Origin: Alphaproteobacteria bacterium
GTDB taxonomy: Bacteria; Pseudomonadota; Alphaproteobacteria; JAGOMX01
Direction: 5' to 3'
DNA length: 41,127 nucleotides
Assembly: GCA_017993335.1 (NCBI GenBank)
Contig: JAGOMX010000013.1
Span: 1 to 41,127, forward strand
Below are positions 1-8,811 of the stretch, piece after piece. The translations under genes were made by a program, and so were the position numbers. The first letter of the stretch is position 1. The number at the start of each line of letters is the position of its first letter. The notes beneath the pieces are model-generated. The model was not told the DNA's origin. It did no database searches and was given only the letters and a program-made list of their open reading frames with translations.

Positions 1-408
1 TTAGGTTTCAATCGTGTTGATAATGATGCCTTTTCAGTCAATACAACGCCGCCTTTAGAGCTACCAAAAGATTTTAATCATTTACCGCTCCCGGCAGAGG
101 ATGTCAGCGAAGTTTATTATACAGATAAAAATGACGCGCAAAAAACTGCCTTTGAGCAGTTCAGCAAATCGGTAAGTTTCAGTGGGAATGAAACGGCAAG
201 TGCCGGAGAAATCGAAATTCTCGAAAAGACAAGGGCTGCGGAAAAAGATCCTTTTATACGAAAAAAATTGGCGCAAGAGCATAAGCAAGACAAGGAAAAT
301 GCGAGCGTTTCTTTAGCCAGCAAAATAATTGGCGGAAAAGAAAAAGAAGAGGTTCATGCTTTAGATCCTTACGAAGAAAAAAAACGATTGGAACAAAGGG
401 ATGAGTAA
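1..408 (+). CDS. DUF3035 / BamF-like lipoprotein, C-terminal part
   Basis: The reading frame is open from base 1 to a TAA at 406-408, giving the last 135 residues; the start lies outside the window. The fragment begins with LGFNRVDNDAFSVNTTPPLE followed by a P-K-D-F-x-H-L-P-x-P stretch. That is the hallmark of DUF3035 proteins, which in alphaproteobacteria include BamF, an outer-membrane lipoprotein of the beta-barrel assembly complex. The tail is rich in Lys and Glu and of low complexity. The stop overlaps the start of the M16 peptidase gene by 8 bases, so the genes are translationally coupled. The family call rests on the short motif only; the lipobox cannot be seen because the 5' end is missing. 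Confidence 0.7.
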   Translation, partial: LGFNRVDNDAFSVNTTPPLELPKDFNHLPLPAEDVSEVYYTDKNDAQKTAFEQFSKSVSFSGNETASAGEIEILEKTRAAEKDPFIRKKLAQEHKQDKENASVSLASKIIGGKEKEEVHALDPYEEKKRLEQRDE

Positions 409-1774
409 ATTCTTACAAAATACGAGAAATATACTTTTTGTTTTTGTATGGTTGAATGGATTGGGAGTTTTTACTTCTCCATCCATGGCCGCGCTCTTTA
501 ATCCGAAAAACTTTACCTTGGCAAATGGCCTGCAAGTCTATGTGCTATCTAATCATCGCGCACCAATCGTTAAGCAAATTTTAGTGTATAAAGTAGGATC
601 GATAGATGAACCTGCCGGTAAATCGGGTATTGCGCATTTTTTAGAACATCTGATGTTTAAAGGAACAAAAAATCTTAGCGGCAAAGAGCTGGATAAAGTA
701 AACGAAAGAATGGGCGCGGATCAAAATGCATCGACAGGTCACGATTATACGATGTATTACCAGGAAATTGTCAAAAGCGAACTAGAAGATACCATGCGCA
801 TAGAGGCTGACCGTATGCAAAATTTGTTGCTGATGGAAAAAGATGTGCAGGCTGAACTACCTGTCATTCTTGAAGAAAGGAGCATGCGTATTGACAATGA
901 ACCTTCTGCCATACTGCAGGAAGCCATGGACGCGGCCTTTTACCAAAATCACCCCTACCGGATTCCGCCTATAGGCTGGGAACATGAAATGCGGATGTTA
1001 GATCAAAAAGCCGCAAGAGAATTTTATGATACCTGGTATGCCCCTAACAATGCAGTGCTGATTCTGGCAGGAGATATAAATCTAGAAGAGGCAAAGGCGC
1101 TTGCGGAAAAATACTATGGCCCCATAGCGGCCAAAACAATCCCTGAGAGAAAGTCTTTGGTTGAGCCGGTCTTTAGAGATGTGCATGTGCATCTGGAAAA
1201 ATCGAGTCCCCGCGTGCTTGAGCCGATGTACATAAGAGTTTATCAAGCGCCTTCCTTGCGGGATGACCCTAAAGCTTATTTCGCCTTACAGATTTTAGAG
1301 CATCTTTTAGCTGGAGGAGCTCATGGACAATTGTATGATAGTTTGGTCAATGAACAAAAAATAGCTTCATGGATAAGTCTTACCTATAAAAGCGGCATGT
1401 CTCGGGGCCCTGCTTCTCTTGAATTTAGTGGACAGCCCGTTCCTGGGAAAAGTCTGGATGAGTTGGAAAATAAGATAATCGAAGAAATTGCAAAATTAAA
1501 GAAAACTTCCATTACGCCAGAACAATTGCAACAGGCCAAGCGTCGAGTTGTTTCCTCTATTGATTTTTTGCAAGACGAGTCTTTTGGCGGCGCCAATATC
1601 TTCGCTCATGCTTTGGGCTGCGGGACGGATATTCAATATATCGAAAATTGGAAGGATTATATATCCCAGGTAACCGTTGAAGATATTGAAAATGTCATCA
1701 AACTTATATTTGAAAAGAATCAATTTATGACGGGTCGTCTTTTGCCGGAAGAAAAGAAAGAGGTTAAGCCATGA
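401..1774 (+). CDS. M16 family zinc metallopeptidase, catalytic subunit
   Basis: A 457-residue protein with an N-terminal signal-like segment (about residues 1-30, ending SPSMA), implying export to the periplasm. It carries the inverted zinc-binding motif HxxEH at residues 79-83 (H79, E82, H83), with a third ligand candidate in the E158/E159 pair about 76 residues downstream, as in pitrilysin/PqqL-type peptidases. The C-terminal half holds the second, non-catalytic M16 domain. The ATG lies inside the end of the preceding BamF-like gene, and its TGA overlaps the ATG of the next M16 gene by 4 bases. In this family, catalytic and non-catalytic halves encoded by adjacent genes usually form a heterodimer that degrades peptides. 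The substrate is unknown. Confidence 0.92.
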   Translation: MSKFLQNTRNILFVFVWLNGLGVFTSPSMAALFNPKNFTLANGLQVYVLSNHRAPIVKQILVYKVGSIDEPAGKSGIAHFLEHLMFKGTKNLSGKELDKVNERMGADQNASTGHDYTMYYQEIVKSELEDTMRIEADRMQNLLLMEKDVQAELPVILEERSMRIDNEPSAILQEAMDAAFYQNHPYRIPPIGWEHEMRMLDQKAAREFYDTWYAPNNAVLILAGDINLEEAKALAEKYYGPIAAKTIPERKSLVEPVFRDVHVHLEKSSPRVLEPMYIRVYQAPSLRDDPKAYFALQILEHLLAGGAHGQLYDSLVNEQKIASWISLTYKSGMSRGPASLEFSGQPVPGKSLDELENKIIEEIAKLKKTSITPEQLQQAKRRVVSSIDFLQDESFGGANIFAHALGCGTDIQYIENWKDYISQVTVEDIENVIKLIFEKNQFMTGRLLPEEKKEVKP

Positions 1775-3078
1775 CGCGTTTTATAATCGGTTTGTTGTTC
1801 TTGTTGATGCTGACACCGGCGCAAGCCGTCATTCAGCCCAAGGTTATTCGTACACCAGGGGGTATTTCTCTTTGGTATTTGTATGATAAAAACACCTCCG
1901 TTATTTCTTTAAGTTTCTTGTTTAATGGCGGGGCTCGTTGTGATCCAGAAGGAAAAGAAGGTTTGGCTTTCATTACATCGGGTATGTTCGGATCAGGAAC
2001 AAAAGATAAAGAACCCAAAATATTTGATGCCTATAAGCAAGATTACGGTATACAGCTAGGATTTTTTGCGGATTCAGATAAGTTTAATGGCAAGCTAGCG
2101 ATGCTGGTGGAGCATAAAGATATTGCGTTTCAGGCTCTGATAGAAACACTGTCCACGCCACGCTTACAACAAGATGTTTTTAAGATTATCATCAATAACC
2201 TTAAAACGAGTTTAGCCAATAAAGAAACGGATCCAGGTTCCTTGGCGATGCGGGCTATTCAAACTGTTTTATTTCAGGGGCATCCTTATGCGAATCAAGT
2301 AGAAGGGACGCTTAAAAGCATCGATAATATTACGCTTCGTGATATAGAGGGTTATGTTCAGAATAATTTAACGCAAGATAGGCTGTTCATTGCGGTTGTT
2401 GGAAACATAGAAGAAAAAGAATTAGCCGAGTATATAGATAAATCTTTTGGCCTCTTACCTAAAAAAGCAAAGGGAAAAGCGGGCTATCGAATGTCTCCAA
2501 AACATACCGATAGTATGGAAGTCATTGATATGTCGATACCTCAAAGTATCATCTATTTTTCTTTGCCTGGTTTGAATTTTGATGACCCGGATTTTATGAA
2601 AATGGCATTGTTGATGCACATCATGGGAGATCATTCATCCTCCAGGTTATATAATGAGGTGCGTGAAAAAAGAAGCCTGGCTTATGCGGTGAGTGCCTCG
2701 CATGTATGGCGTCAGGATGCTGGTTTTATTATAGGCATGGTCGGGACAACGAAAGAAAATGCGGATCAGTCTATTGATGTATTGCGCAATGAATGGATCC
2801 GTTTAAAAAAGGACGGTATTACCCAGGAAGAACTGGATGGAGCGAAAGCTTTTATGAAGAATACCTATCCGTTGAAATTTAATAGCTCGGAAGCCATATC
2901 TGAAATTCTGCTCGGCTTTCAATTCGCAGGCAGGCCTATAGATTATTTTCAAAAACGAGAAAAAATACTCTCCTCCGTTTCATTGAAAGAGATGAATAAA
3001 TTCATCCAAGATAAAATTCAGCCTGAAAAACTGACGTTTGCCGTTGTGGGCAGGCCAGATAAAAATACTGAAAAATGA
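1771..3078 (+). CDS. M16 family peptidase-like protein, non-catalytic partner
   Basis: A 435-residue M16-fold protein with a short signal peptide (roughly residues 1-19, ending AQA). At the place where the catalytic partner has HxxEH, this protein reads EGLAFITSGMFGSGT, so the zinc ligands are absent. It is probably the structural subunit of a heterodimer with the product of the gene immediately upstream; their reading frames overlap by 4 bases (ATGA). The R/Y region typical of M16 C-terminal domains (SSSRLYNEVREKRSLAYAVS) is present. Paired active/inactive M16 genes of this kind are common in alphaproteobacteria. Confidence 0.9.
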   Translation: MTRFIIGLLFLLMLTPAQAVIQPKVIRTPGGISLWYLYDKNTSVISLSFLFNGGARCDPEGKEGLAFITSGMFGSGTKDKEPKIFDAYKQDYGIQLGFFADSDKFNGKLAMLVEHKDIAFQALIETLSTPRLQQDVFKIIINNLKTSLANKETDPGSLAMRAIQTVLFQGHPYANQVEGTLKSIDNITLRDIEGYVQNNLTQDRLFIAVVGNIEEKELAEYIDKSFGLLPKKAKGKAGYRMSPKHTDSMEVIDMSIPQSIIYFSLPGLNFDDPDFMKMALLMHIMGDHSSSRLYNEVREKRSLAYAVSASHVWRQDAGFIIGMVGTTKENADQSIDVLRNEWIRLKKDGITQEELDGAKAFMKNTYPLKFNSSEAISEILLGFQFAGRPIDYFQKREKILSSVSLKEMNKFIQDKIQPEKLTFAVVGRPDKNTEK

Positions 3079-3581
3079 GCGTGAAGCCTATGGATACATA
3101 TAACCAAGGTTTGGATATGTTGGTGCGTTTATACAATCTTGCCCCCGAAAAATCTGTGCCGGAAGATATTTCCATCAGACAGGCTATGCCTTTAGAGAAG
3201 ACGAAGGTCTTGAATTGGGTATTGAATGAATTTGGTTCTTCTTGGGCGGATGAAGTCTCCATGTGTTTTTCTGGGCATCCGATTACGTGTTTCTTGGCAA
3301 TTCATCATGGAAAAATTATAGGATTTTCTGCTTATGATGGAACTCGGCCTGGTTTTTTTGGGCCCCTGGGCGTAAATTCTATTTATCAAAGAAAAGGTTT
3401 GGGTGCAGCCCTTGCCGCAAAAGCTTTACATCATATGCATGCACAAGGATATGCGTATGCAGTTGTGGGGTGGGTATCTCCAGAAAACCAGGGTTTTTTT
3501 AAACACCATTTCGAGGCGATGGCGATAGAATCTTCATCTCCTTTACAATCAGCTTATAAAGGGATGTTAATTGAACGTTAG
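3075..3581 (+). CDS. GNAT family N-acetyltransferase
   Basis: A 168-residue protein with the acetyl-CoA-binding GNAT motif A, seen as a Q-R-K-G-L-G-A loop around residues 110-118 between a beta strand (GPLGVNSIY) and a helix (AALAAKALHHM). The N-terminal 35 residues are outside the usual domain. It overlaps the upstream M16 gene by 4 bases (ATGA), so it belongs to the same transcript, but the acceptor substrate cannot be inferred from this context. A possible alternative start is the ATG 15 bases downstream (M6). Confidence 0.8.
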   Translation: MSVKPMDTYNQGLDMLVRLYNLAPEKSVPEDISIRQAMPLEKTKVLNWVLNEFGSSWADEVSMCFSGHPITCFLAIHHGKIIGFSAYDGTRPGFFGPLGVNSIYQRKGLGAALAAKALHHMHAQGYAYAVVGWVSPENQGFFKHHFEAMAIESSSPLQSAYKGMLIER

Positions 3582-3658
3582 ATTTTTCTTCATACAATTG
3601 ACATATGTGAAAATTTCTATATACCATCCTTTTTAGCCAAAATTTGGGGGCAAGATAT

Positions 3659-5089
3659 ATGATGAATAAATTATGGAATAGATCCAACTTTATTAGATTG
3701 GCTAGCCTTGTCTTTTTGTTTGTGGCTTCGTATGCTGTCATTTATGTTTGGAATGTCATGCCGCTGGCCACAGGCCATAGTGCAAAAATGATGTGTTCTC
3801 ACGTGTTTTTATCGGAAAGGCATCCGGATTCTATTAAAAAAAACGAGCTGGCAAAGTTTCCTTTTAATTACACCTCCATCGAGGTGGATCATCAGGATCG
3901 TTCGGCTCAAGCGTCTCTTTTTGGGTTTGCCACACAAAAAGCTTCTTTTAAAGAGGGTTTTGGTTGCTCATTGGTCAATCCAGAGCTGTCGCTTACATTT
4001 TTAGGCCAAACCTATAACCTTAAAACCCGTCAAAGTAAAAATAGTAAAGATCAGTTGTGGCCTTTAGGAGAAAAAGCCGGCAAGCCTCCCGTGGGATTGG
4101 ATGTTACACATTTGATGGAGGCTATCCAGGAGATATTTGAACCCAATGGCGATGACCCGCATGTATTAAGAAAATCTAGTGCCGTTATCGTTGTCTATGA
4201 TGGGCAGCTCATTGCAGAAAAGTATGCCCATGGGGTTACTTCCGAGACGCGTCATATTAGCTGGTCCATTGCAAAGAGTTTAACCAACGCTATCGTGGGG
4301 CTGCTGGTTTACAAGAAAGACCTAAAGGTGACCGATAAAGTGCCGATTGATGAATGGCAAAAGGATGAAAGAAGAAATATTTCTTACGAAAATCTTCTGC
4401 GTATGGATACCGGCTTGGATTGGCTAGAAAGCTATACAGGACCCAGTGCGGTCAATACGATGATGTTTAGAGTTGCCGATATGGGGAATTACGCCATGCG
4501 TTTTCCTCTGAAAGATAAGCCTGGTGAAAACTTTATGTACTCCAGCGGGACGACAGCGATTTTATCGTCTTTAATACGGGAGCATATTAAGGATGAAAAT
4601 TACCATGATTTTATTTATGAAAACCTGTTTGATAAGATAGGAATGTCGAGTTTAGTCTTCGAGACAGATCCGGTGGGGACATACGTTGGGTCTAGCTATG
4701 CCTTTGCCACCGCCCGAGATTATGCTCGGTTTGGATTGCTTTATTATCAGGATGGCATGTGGAATGGCGAAAGGGTTTTACCAGAAGGTTGGGTTGATTT
4801 TTCTACCACGCCCACAAAAAGCTCCGAAGGACGCTATGGCGCAAAATTTTGGCTAAATGCGGGCGGGAATAAAAAACATCCATCCGGCTATAATTTCCCC
4901 AGCCTACCCAGAGATACCTATGCAGCCATAGGCCTTGGTGGCCAATACATTATCGTTGTGCCTTCGAAAAAATTGGTTGTGGTCCGTATGGCTTTCGAAT
5001 TCGACGAATTAAGCCGTAACGGCGACCAAAACATGCTCGGCATGGATGCTTTCGTGAAAAAGATTATAGAGACTCTACCGCAATCTTAA
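3659..5089 (+). CDS. Membrane-anchored serine hydrolase, beta-lactamase (class C) family
   Basis: A 476-residue protein with one N-terminal membrane segment (about residues 12-36), so the enzyme domain faces the periplasm. The active-site S-x-x-K tetrad is S203-I-A-K206 and the Y-x-S motif is Y294-S-S. This arrangement is shared by class C beta-lactamases, 6-aminohexanoate-dimer hydrolases and penicillin-binding esterases. The substrate is unknown; the family is mostly esterases, amidases and peptidases. The ATG at 3659 is chosen because a G-rich ribosome site (3646-3650) sits 8 bases upstream. A TTG at 3644 would place that site inside the gene, and a second ATG at 3662 is also possible. The gene ends 4 bases from a convergent gene. 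Confidence 0.88.
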   Translation: MMNKLWNRSNFIRLASLVFLFVASYAVIYVWNVMPLATGHSAKMMCSHVFLSERHPDSIKKNELAKFPFNYTSIEVDHQDRSAQASLFGFATQKASFKEGFGCSLVNPELSLTFLGQTYNLKTRQSKNSKDQLWPLGEKAGKPPVGLDVTHLMEAIQEIFEPNGDDPHVLRKSSAVIVVYDGQLIAEKYAHGVTSETRHISWSIAKSLTNAIVGLLVYKKDLKVTDKVPIDEWQKDERRNISYENLLRMDTGLDWLESYTGPSAVNTMMFRVADMGNYAMRFPLKDKPGENFMYSSGTTAILSSLIREHIKDENYHDFIYENLFDKIGMSSLVFETDPVGTYVGSSYAFATARDYARFGLLYYQDGMWNGERVLPEGWVDFSTTPTKSSEGRYGAKFWLNAGGNKKHPSGYNFPSLPRDTYAAIGLGGQYIIVVPSKKLVVVRMAFEFDELSRNGDQNMLGMDAFVKKIIETLPQS

Positions 5090-5093
5090 ATGC

Positions 5094-6449
5094 CTAGTGA
5101 GCGGTCCAAAAAATATCACTGCGATGTGGGGCTTCAATTCCGGTTGGCATGATGTATCCTGTAATATCAATAAGAGGATTATCTCTTACTAATTTATCCA
5201 GGCCTATCTGGGTGATGTTTTTTCCGGCCGCAATTTTTAATTTTTTTAGCTTTTTTAGATCAAGGACGATTTGAGTCAATCCTAGATCGGATATTTGGGT
5301 TGCGCTAAGGTCGAGTGTAACAAGGGAAGTAAGTTTAGTAATGCTAGGGAGGCATGCGTCTGTTATAGATGTGGCACTTACGTCTAGGGAGGTTAAATTT
5401 GGAAAACATTTTGCCAAGTACCGCAGCCCTGTATCATTTGTTCGGGTGTATTGCAGGTTGAGAGAGGTAAGCTTTTCAGACCCACGGCGCGGGGAATTTC
5501 CAGTTACCCGAGTGCACCACCATAAGTTTAACTCGGTCAGTTGGGTTAGGTTTTCTATAATAGGTTTGATTCCTGCATCTGTTGCCTGACATTGGGGAAT
5601 GCTTAAGGAGTTGAGTTGTGTGCAGTAGTACGCAATAGCCTTTAGATGATAATCATAAAGGCATCTTTCATTTATCCAAAGAGTATGAATCGTTTGAAGA
5701 GCCTCTAAAAATGCAGAAAATCCCTGTTGATCATAAAGTTCTGTAGTATTCTCCACACTCAAAGTGGTAAGTCCTGGTCGACCGCTAACAATATCGCCAA
5801 GGTCTTGGTACGTTATATTCTCGATGTTTGAAACTGTAAACGAGGTAAGGTTAGGGAATCTGTTTAGCAGCGTTTGAATCGAAGCATTTGTCAATTTTAC
5901 CGAATTTAGCACAAGCGAACGCATTCGCGGAAAATCACCATTGATGTGACTCAATGCATTAGAATCAAGGTACGGGCAAGTATCAAAAGTTATGTGTTGT
6001 AGGGTGTCTCTATGTGCAGAAAGAGCTTGAAAACCAGAACGAATGTGTTGGTTAAGAGAAGAAAAATTAATTGAAGAAAGTCTCGGTTTGTAAGTTAATA
6101 ATTCGATAAGTTGCTGATCCTGAATTCCCCGTCTCGGTTTTATATAGGGCCGAGCGTCTACATAATTGCAGAATCCATGACTAACCAGGCTAATCCTTTT
6201 CAAGTTAGCCATATCCGTTACAAATGATAAAATATACTGAGTCACAACATCGGGTAGGGATGATAAAGAAGCCCGACAAGATGTTCCATCATCGTTCTTG
6301 AATCTCACTCTAACGATTGTCTCTTGCATTTTAGACTTCTTGACCGCAGATTCAGCACCGCACTCCCCGCTGTCTACGATGGGGTTGCTGGCAGAGGCTA
6401 TGGAAATAATAAAAAAATATGATGCAAGTATATGGAGTATTTTTTTCAT
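5094..6449 (-). CDS. Secreted F-box / leucine-rich repeat protein, candidate host-directed effector
   Basis: A 451-residue protein. It opens with a Sec signal peptide (MKKILHILASYFFIISIASA). Residues about 65-97 read L-P-D-V-V-x-x-Y-I-L-S-F-V followed by L-K-R-I-S-L-V-S-H-G-F, matching the eukaryotic F-box pattern. From about residue 105 to 430 come leucine-rich repeats with the L-x-x-L-x-L and T-D-x-G/A-L signature typical of the F-box-associated FBXL/AMN1 type (for example LTSLDVSATSITDACLPSI). In eukaryotes such proteins are substrate adaptors of SCF ubiquitin ligases; in bacteria they are known mostly as host-directed effectors. A role in the host is inferred. The internal ATG at 6449 is preferred over one at 6485 because it gives a clean signal peptide. 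Confidence 0.82.
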   Translation of the reverse strand: MKKILHILASYFFIISIASASNPIVDSGECGAESAVKKSKMQETIVRVRFKNDDGTSCRASLSSLPDVVTQYILSFVTDMANLKRISLVSHGFCNYVDARPYIKPRRGIQDQQLIELLTYKPRLSSINFSSLNQHIRSGFQALSAHRDTLQHITFDTCPYLDSNALSHINGDFPRMRSLVLNSVKLTNASIQTLLNRFPNLTSFTVSNIENITYQDLGDIVSGRPGLTTLSVENTTELYDQQGFSAFLEALQTIHTLWINERCLYDYHLKAIAYYCTQLNSLSIPQCQATDAGIKPIIENLTQLTELNLWWCTRVTGNSPRRGSEKLTSLNLQYTRTNDTGLRYLAKCFPNLTSLDVSATSITDACLPSITKLTSLVTLDLSATQISDLGLTQIVLDLKKLKKLKIAAGKNITQIGLDKLVRDNPLIDITGYIMPTGIEAPHRSDIFWTAH

Positions 6450-6565
6450 TTCGATTTTGCCTGTTTTTGATGCCAACCTAGTCATAAGACTACAAGATTT
6501 ACTGCCATTTTCGACGATAGTGTGTTATACCATAAGGGTAACGATTTCCGAAGGTTGTATTTTTT

Positions 6566-7147
6566 ATGATTCGACGCAGCTATGATTCCATTATGAGTTT
6601 TGCCGCTCATCCTCAGGCCTTTTGGTGGTTGAACCTTATTTCTTTTGTGGAGAGCTCATTTTTTCCATTTCCCCCTGATCCATTGTTTATTGCAATGGTC
6701 TTAAAACAAAAAAATAAGGCTTGGAAGATTGCGGCTTTTTGTACGATAAGTTCGGTTCTGGGTGGTATTTTAGGGTACTATATTGGGTTGTTTTTGTATG
6801 AGTCTATTGGATTATGGATTATAGAAACCTATGGATTTCAGGAATCTTTTCAGAATTTTCAAGACAAGCTTTCTCTGTACGGGTTTTGGTTTATAGCGTT
6901 GAAAGGTTTAACGCCTATACCTTATAAGATTGTGACGATATCCAGTGGTGTTGCTTCTTTTGATTTTCGATTGTTTATTATAGCCTCAATCATTGCAAGG
7001 GGATCTCGGTTTTTTATGCTTTCCGGTTTGTTGGTCTACTACGGGGAAGAAGCGAGAGTCTTTATCGAGAAAAACTTATCTTTCGTCTTGTCTGCGGGCT
7101 TGATTGCGTTGGTTTGTGGGTTTATCTTATTTAAGTATATATTTTAA
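6566..7147 (+). CDS. YqaA/DedA-type (VTT domain) inner-membrane protein
   Basis: A 193-residue membrane protein. It contains the E-S-S-F-F-P-F-P-P-D motif near residue 30 and a G-G-I-L-G-Y-Y-I-G-L segment, followed by the K-G-L-T-P-I-P-Y-K motif near residue 115, all characteristic of the YqaA branch of the DedA/SNARE-associated family. Members are thought to act in lipid transport or envelope homeostasis; the precise function is not established. About four to five hydrophobic segments are visible. The first ATG is kept because relatives begin with a similar R-R-x-Y-D segment. It is divergent from the F-box/LRR gene and followed 21 bases later by dsbB. Confidence 0.85.
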   Translation: MIRRSYDSIMSFAAHPQAFWWLNLISFVESSFFPFPPDPLFIAMVLKQKNKAWKIAAFCTISSVLGGILGYYIGLFLYESIGLWIIETYGFQESFQNFQDKLSLYGFWFIALKGLTPIPYKIVTISSGVASFDFRLFIIASIIARGSRFFMLSGLLVYYGEEARVFIEKNLSFVLSAGLIALVCGFILFKYIF

Positions 7148-7168
7148 GCCTTTTAAGGAAGATTACGG

Positions 7169-7678
7169 ATGCGTCTGCCACTATCGAAAGAACAGACAGT
7201 TTCATTGCTTTTAGGTTTATCCTGTCTGGCGATTCTGGCGGCGTGGGTTAGTGAGTATGTCTTTGGATTGCAAGCCTGTAACTTGTGTCTTTATCAGCGA
7301 TATATTTATCTAATGGTAACCTTGTGTCTTGCTGCGCATCTCTTTTTATTTGCCCGTAATTTCTTTAACCTCTTCCTGATTTTATCGGCCCTGCTTTTGC
7401 TTTTAGGTGCTGGTGTGGCCGCCTATCAGGTGGCCGTTGAAAATCATTGGGTTGCCTTGCCTGGTTCCTGTAAATCTCAGGTTAAAGCAGATTCATTAGA
7501 AGCATTTAAGCAGCAAGTTTTATCGCAAGCGCATGTGTCTTGTGATAAAGTTCAGTGGAGCTTGTTTGGTATTTCTATGGCGGGATACAACGTGTTCTAT
7601 TCTCTATTTCTCAGTATACTTGCGCTAATCGGAGTTTTTGCAGATGACAAAAGAAAGAAAAAATTTGCCCGGCGATAG
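7169..7678 (+). CDS. dsbB: Disulfide bond formation protein B
   Basis: A 169-residue inner-membrane protein with four hydrophobic segments. The quinone-linked cysteine pair is C37-N-L-C40 in the first periplasmic loop, and the DsbA-facing pair is C100 and C124 in the second. The L-Y-Q-R-Y sequence after the CxxC and the G-I-S-M-A-G-Y-N stretch near the C terminus are family signatures. DsbB reoxidises DsbA and passes electrons to ubiquinone, so its neighbour coq7 (ubiquinone synthesis) is a fitting partner. The coq7 start codon lies inside the dsbB 3' end (35-base overlap). Confidence 0.9.
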   Translation: MRLPLSKEQTVSLLLGLSCLAILAAWVSEYVFGLQACNLCLYQRYIYLMVTLCLAAHLFLFARNFFNLFLILSALLLLLGAGVAAYQVAVENHWVALPGSCKSQVKADSLEAFKQQVLSQAHVSCDKVQWSLFGISMAGYNVFYSLFLSILALIGVFADDKRKKKFARR

Positions 7679-8195
7679 GCAGCTTAATCAAGAAATCCAG
7701 CGGATGATTCGTGTGAATCAAGCTGGTGAGCAGGGGGCTGTCAGTATCTATAAGGGGCAGTTAGCTGTTTTGGGTCGTACAGAGGTATCCCCTTTGCTTG
7801 AGCACATGCTGGAGCAAGAAAAAGAGCATCTGGATAAATTTAGTCGTCTTCTGTCCGCAAGAAAGGTGAGGCCTACGGTTTTGTCGCCTGTGTGGTCTAT
7901 ACTCGGTTTTGCCATGGGGGCGGGGACTGCGCTTATGGGGCGTAAGGCGGCAATGGCGTGTACGGTAGCAGTGGAAGAGGTTATCGACGAGCATTATGCA
8001 GCCCAAGAACATACCCTGCGCCACGATCAAGATCCTGAATTGCGTCACCTGATTACCAAATGCCGTGAGGAAGAAAATGAGCACAAAGAGGCGGGGCTCT
8101 CTCATGGTGCCGAGCAAGCCTTTGCTTATCCAATCTTGTCTTCCGTGATTAAGAAAAGCTCAAAGCTTGCTATATGGCTTTCGACGAGAATTTAG
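7644..8195 (+). CDS. coq7: 3-demethoxyubiquinol 3-hydroxylase (Coq7)
   Basis: A 183-residue di-iron hydroxylase of the Coq7 family, carrying out the penultimate hydroxylation of ubiquinone synthesis at the inner membrane. Iron ligands are visible as E29 (QAGEQGAV), E59-x-x-H62 (QEKEH), the VAVEEVIDEHY segment and a second E-x-x-H in CREEENEHKEAG. The ATG at 7644 is chosen over a TTG two codons upstream because GGAG at 7631-7634 is correctly spaced for it. The gene overlaps dsbB by 35 bases and its stop overlaps that of the convergent trcR gene by 4 bases. Confidence 0.93.
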   Translation: MTKERKNLPGDRQLNQEIQRMIRVNQAGEQGAVSIYKGQLAVLGRTEVSPLLEHMLEQEKEHLDKFSRLLSARKVRPTVLSPVWSILGFAMGAGTALMGRKAAMACTVAVEEVIDEHYAAQEHTLRHDQDPELRHLITKCREEENEHKEAGLSHGAEQAFAYPILSSVIKKSSKLAIWLSTRI

Positions 8196-8719
8196 TCGAT
8201 TTTCTTTTTCACCGCATCTAGGACACGGTTTAGGTCATCCTGAGAGCATAAGCCCAAAAGCACAGGGTTCTTAGCCTTCAAATTAGCAGAGTTCCAATGG
8301 GTCTTGTTGCGGATAGCGTTTATGGTTGGGCTTGTTGTGCCCAGTAGACGACAAATCTCCGCATCGGATACTTCTGGATGATGCTTTAGCATCCACGCCA
8401 ATGCATCCGGTTTGTCGGCGCGCTTTGCAACGGGTACATAGCGACCGCTACCTTTCTTTTTCTTGGCGCCTTCTTCTCGGAGAATAATAGCAACCAGGGT
8501 AGCGCTAGCATCCTTTTCACAACGCTTAATTTCATCAAAGGTTAGGCTACCATGTTCGACAGGATCAAAGGGAGCCATACCAGCAGCAATTTCGCCATCA
8601 GCGATGGCTTGTATCTCGAGGACATGCAGGTGACAGAAAGCCGCTATTTGATCAAAAGTCAAAGTTGTATTGTCTAGCAACCAGATGGCTGTTGCCTTTG
8701 GCATAAGGGGTGCGGACAT
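8192..8719 (-). CDS. trcR: Cell-cycle transcriptional regulator TrcR family (DUF1013)
   Basis: A 175-residue protein matching the DUF1013/TrcR family found almost only in alphaproteobacteria: an N-terminal M-P-K-A-T-A-I-W-L-x-D-N-T-x-L-T-F-x-Q-I-A segment, then a second helix-turn-helix-like segment (DAEICRLLGTTSPTINAIRN). TrcR is an RNA-polymerase-associated regulator of cell-cycle genes in Caulobacter; the same role here is inferred. A strong ribosome site (GGAGGA) precedes the ATG. It is convergent with coq7 and lies downstream of prmA on the same strand. Confidence 0.85.
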   Translation of the reverse strand: MSAPLMPKATAIWLLDNTTLTFDQIAAFCHLHVLEIQAIADGEIAAGMAPFDPVEHGSLTFDEIKRCEKDASATLVAIILREEGAKKKKGSGRYVPVAKRADKPDALAWMLKHHPEVSDAEICRLLGTTSPTINAIRNKTHWNSANLKAKNPVLLGLCSQDDLNRVLDAVKKKID

Positions 8720-8811
8720 GCTTCCTCCATTAATATCAAGTTTAAATGTTTAACCACTAAAGTATGTGTTTTCACCATGTTTAGGCAAGAACAAAATGAG
8801 CTAGAGGGAAA

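Noticed and set aside
7761..8117. A 118-residue frame antisense to coq7
   Set aside because: It is the mirror of a strongly conserved gene and has no family features.
8720..8811. CtrA-like boxes (TTAA repeats) upstream of trcR
   Set aside because: The TTAA pairs are spaced by 4 and 8 bases, not the 7 needed for a CtrA site.
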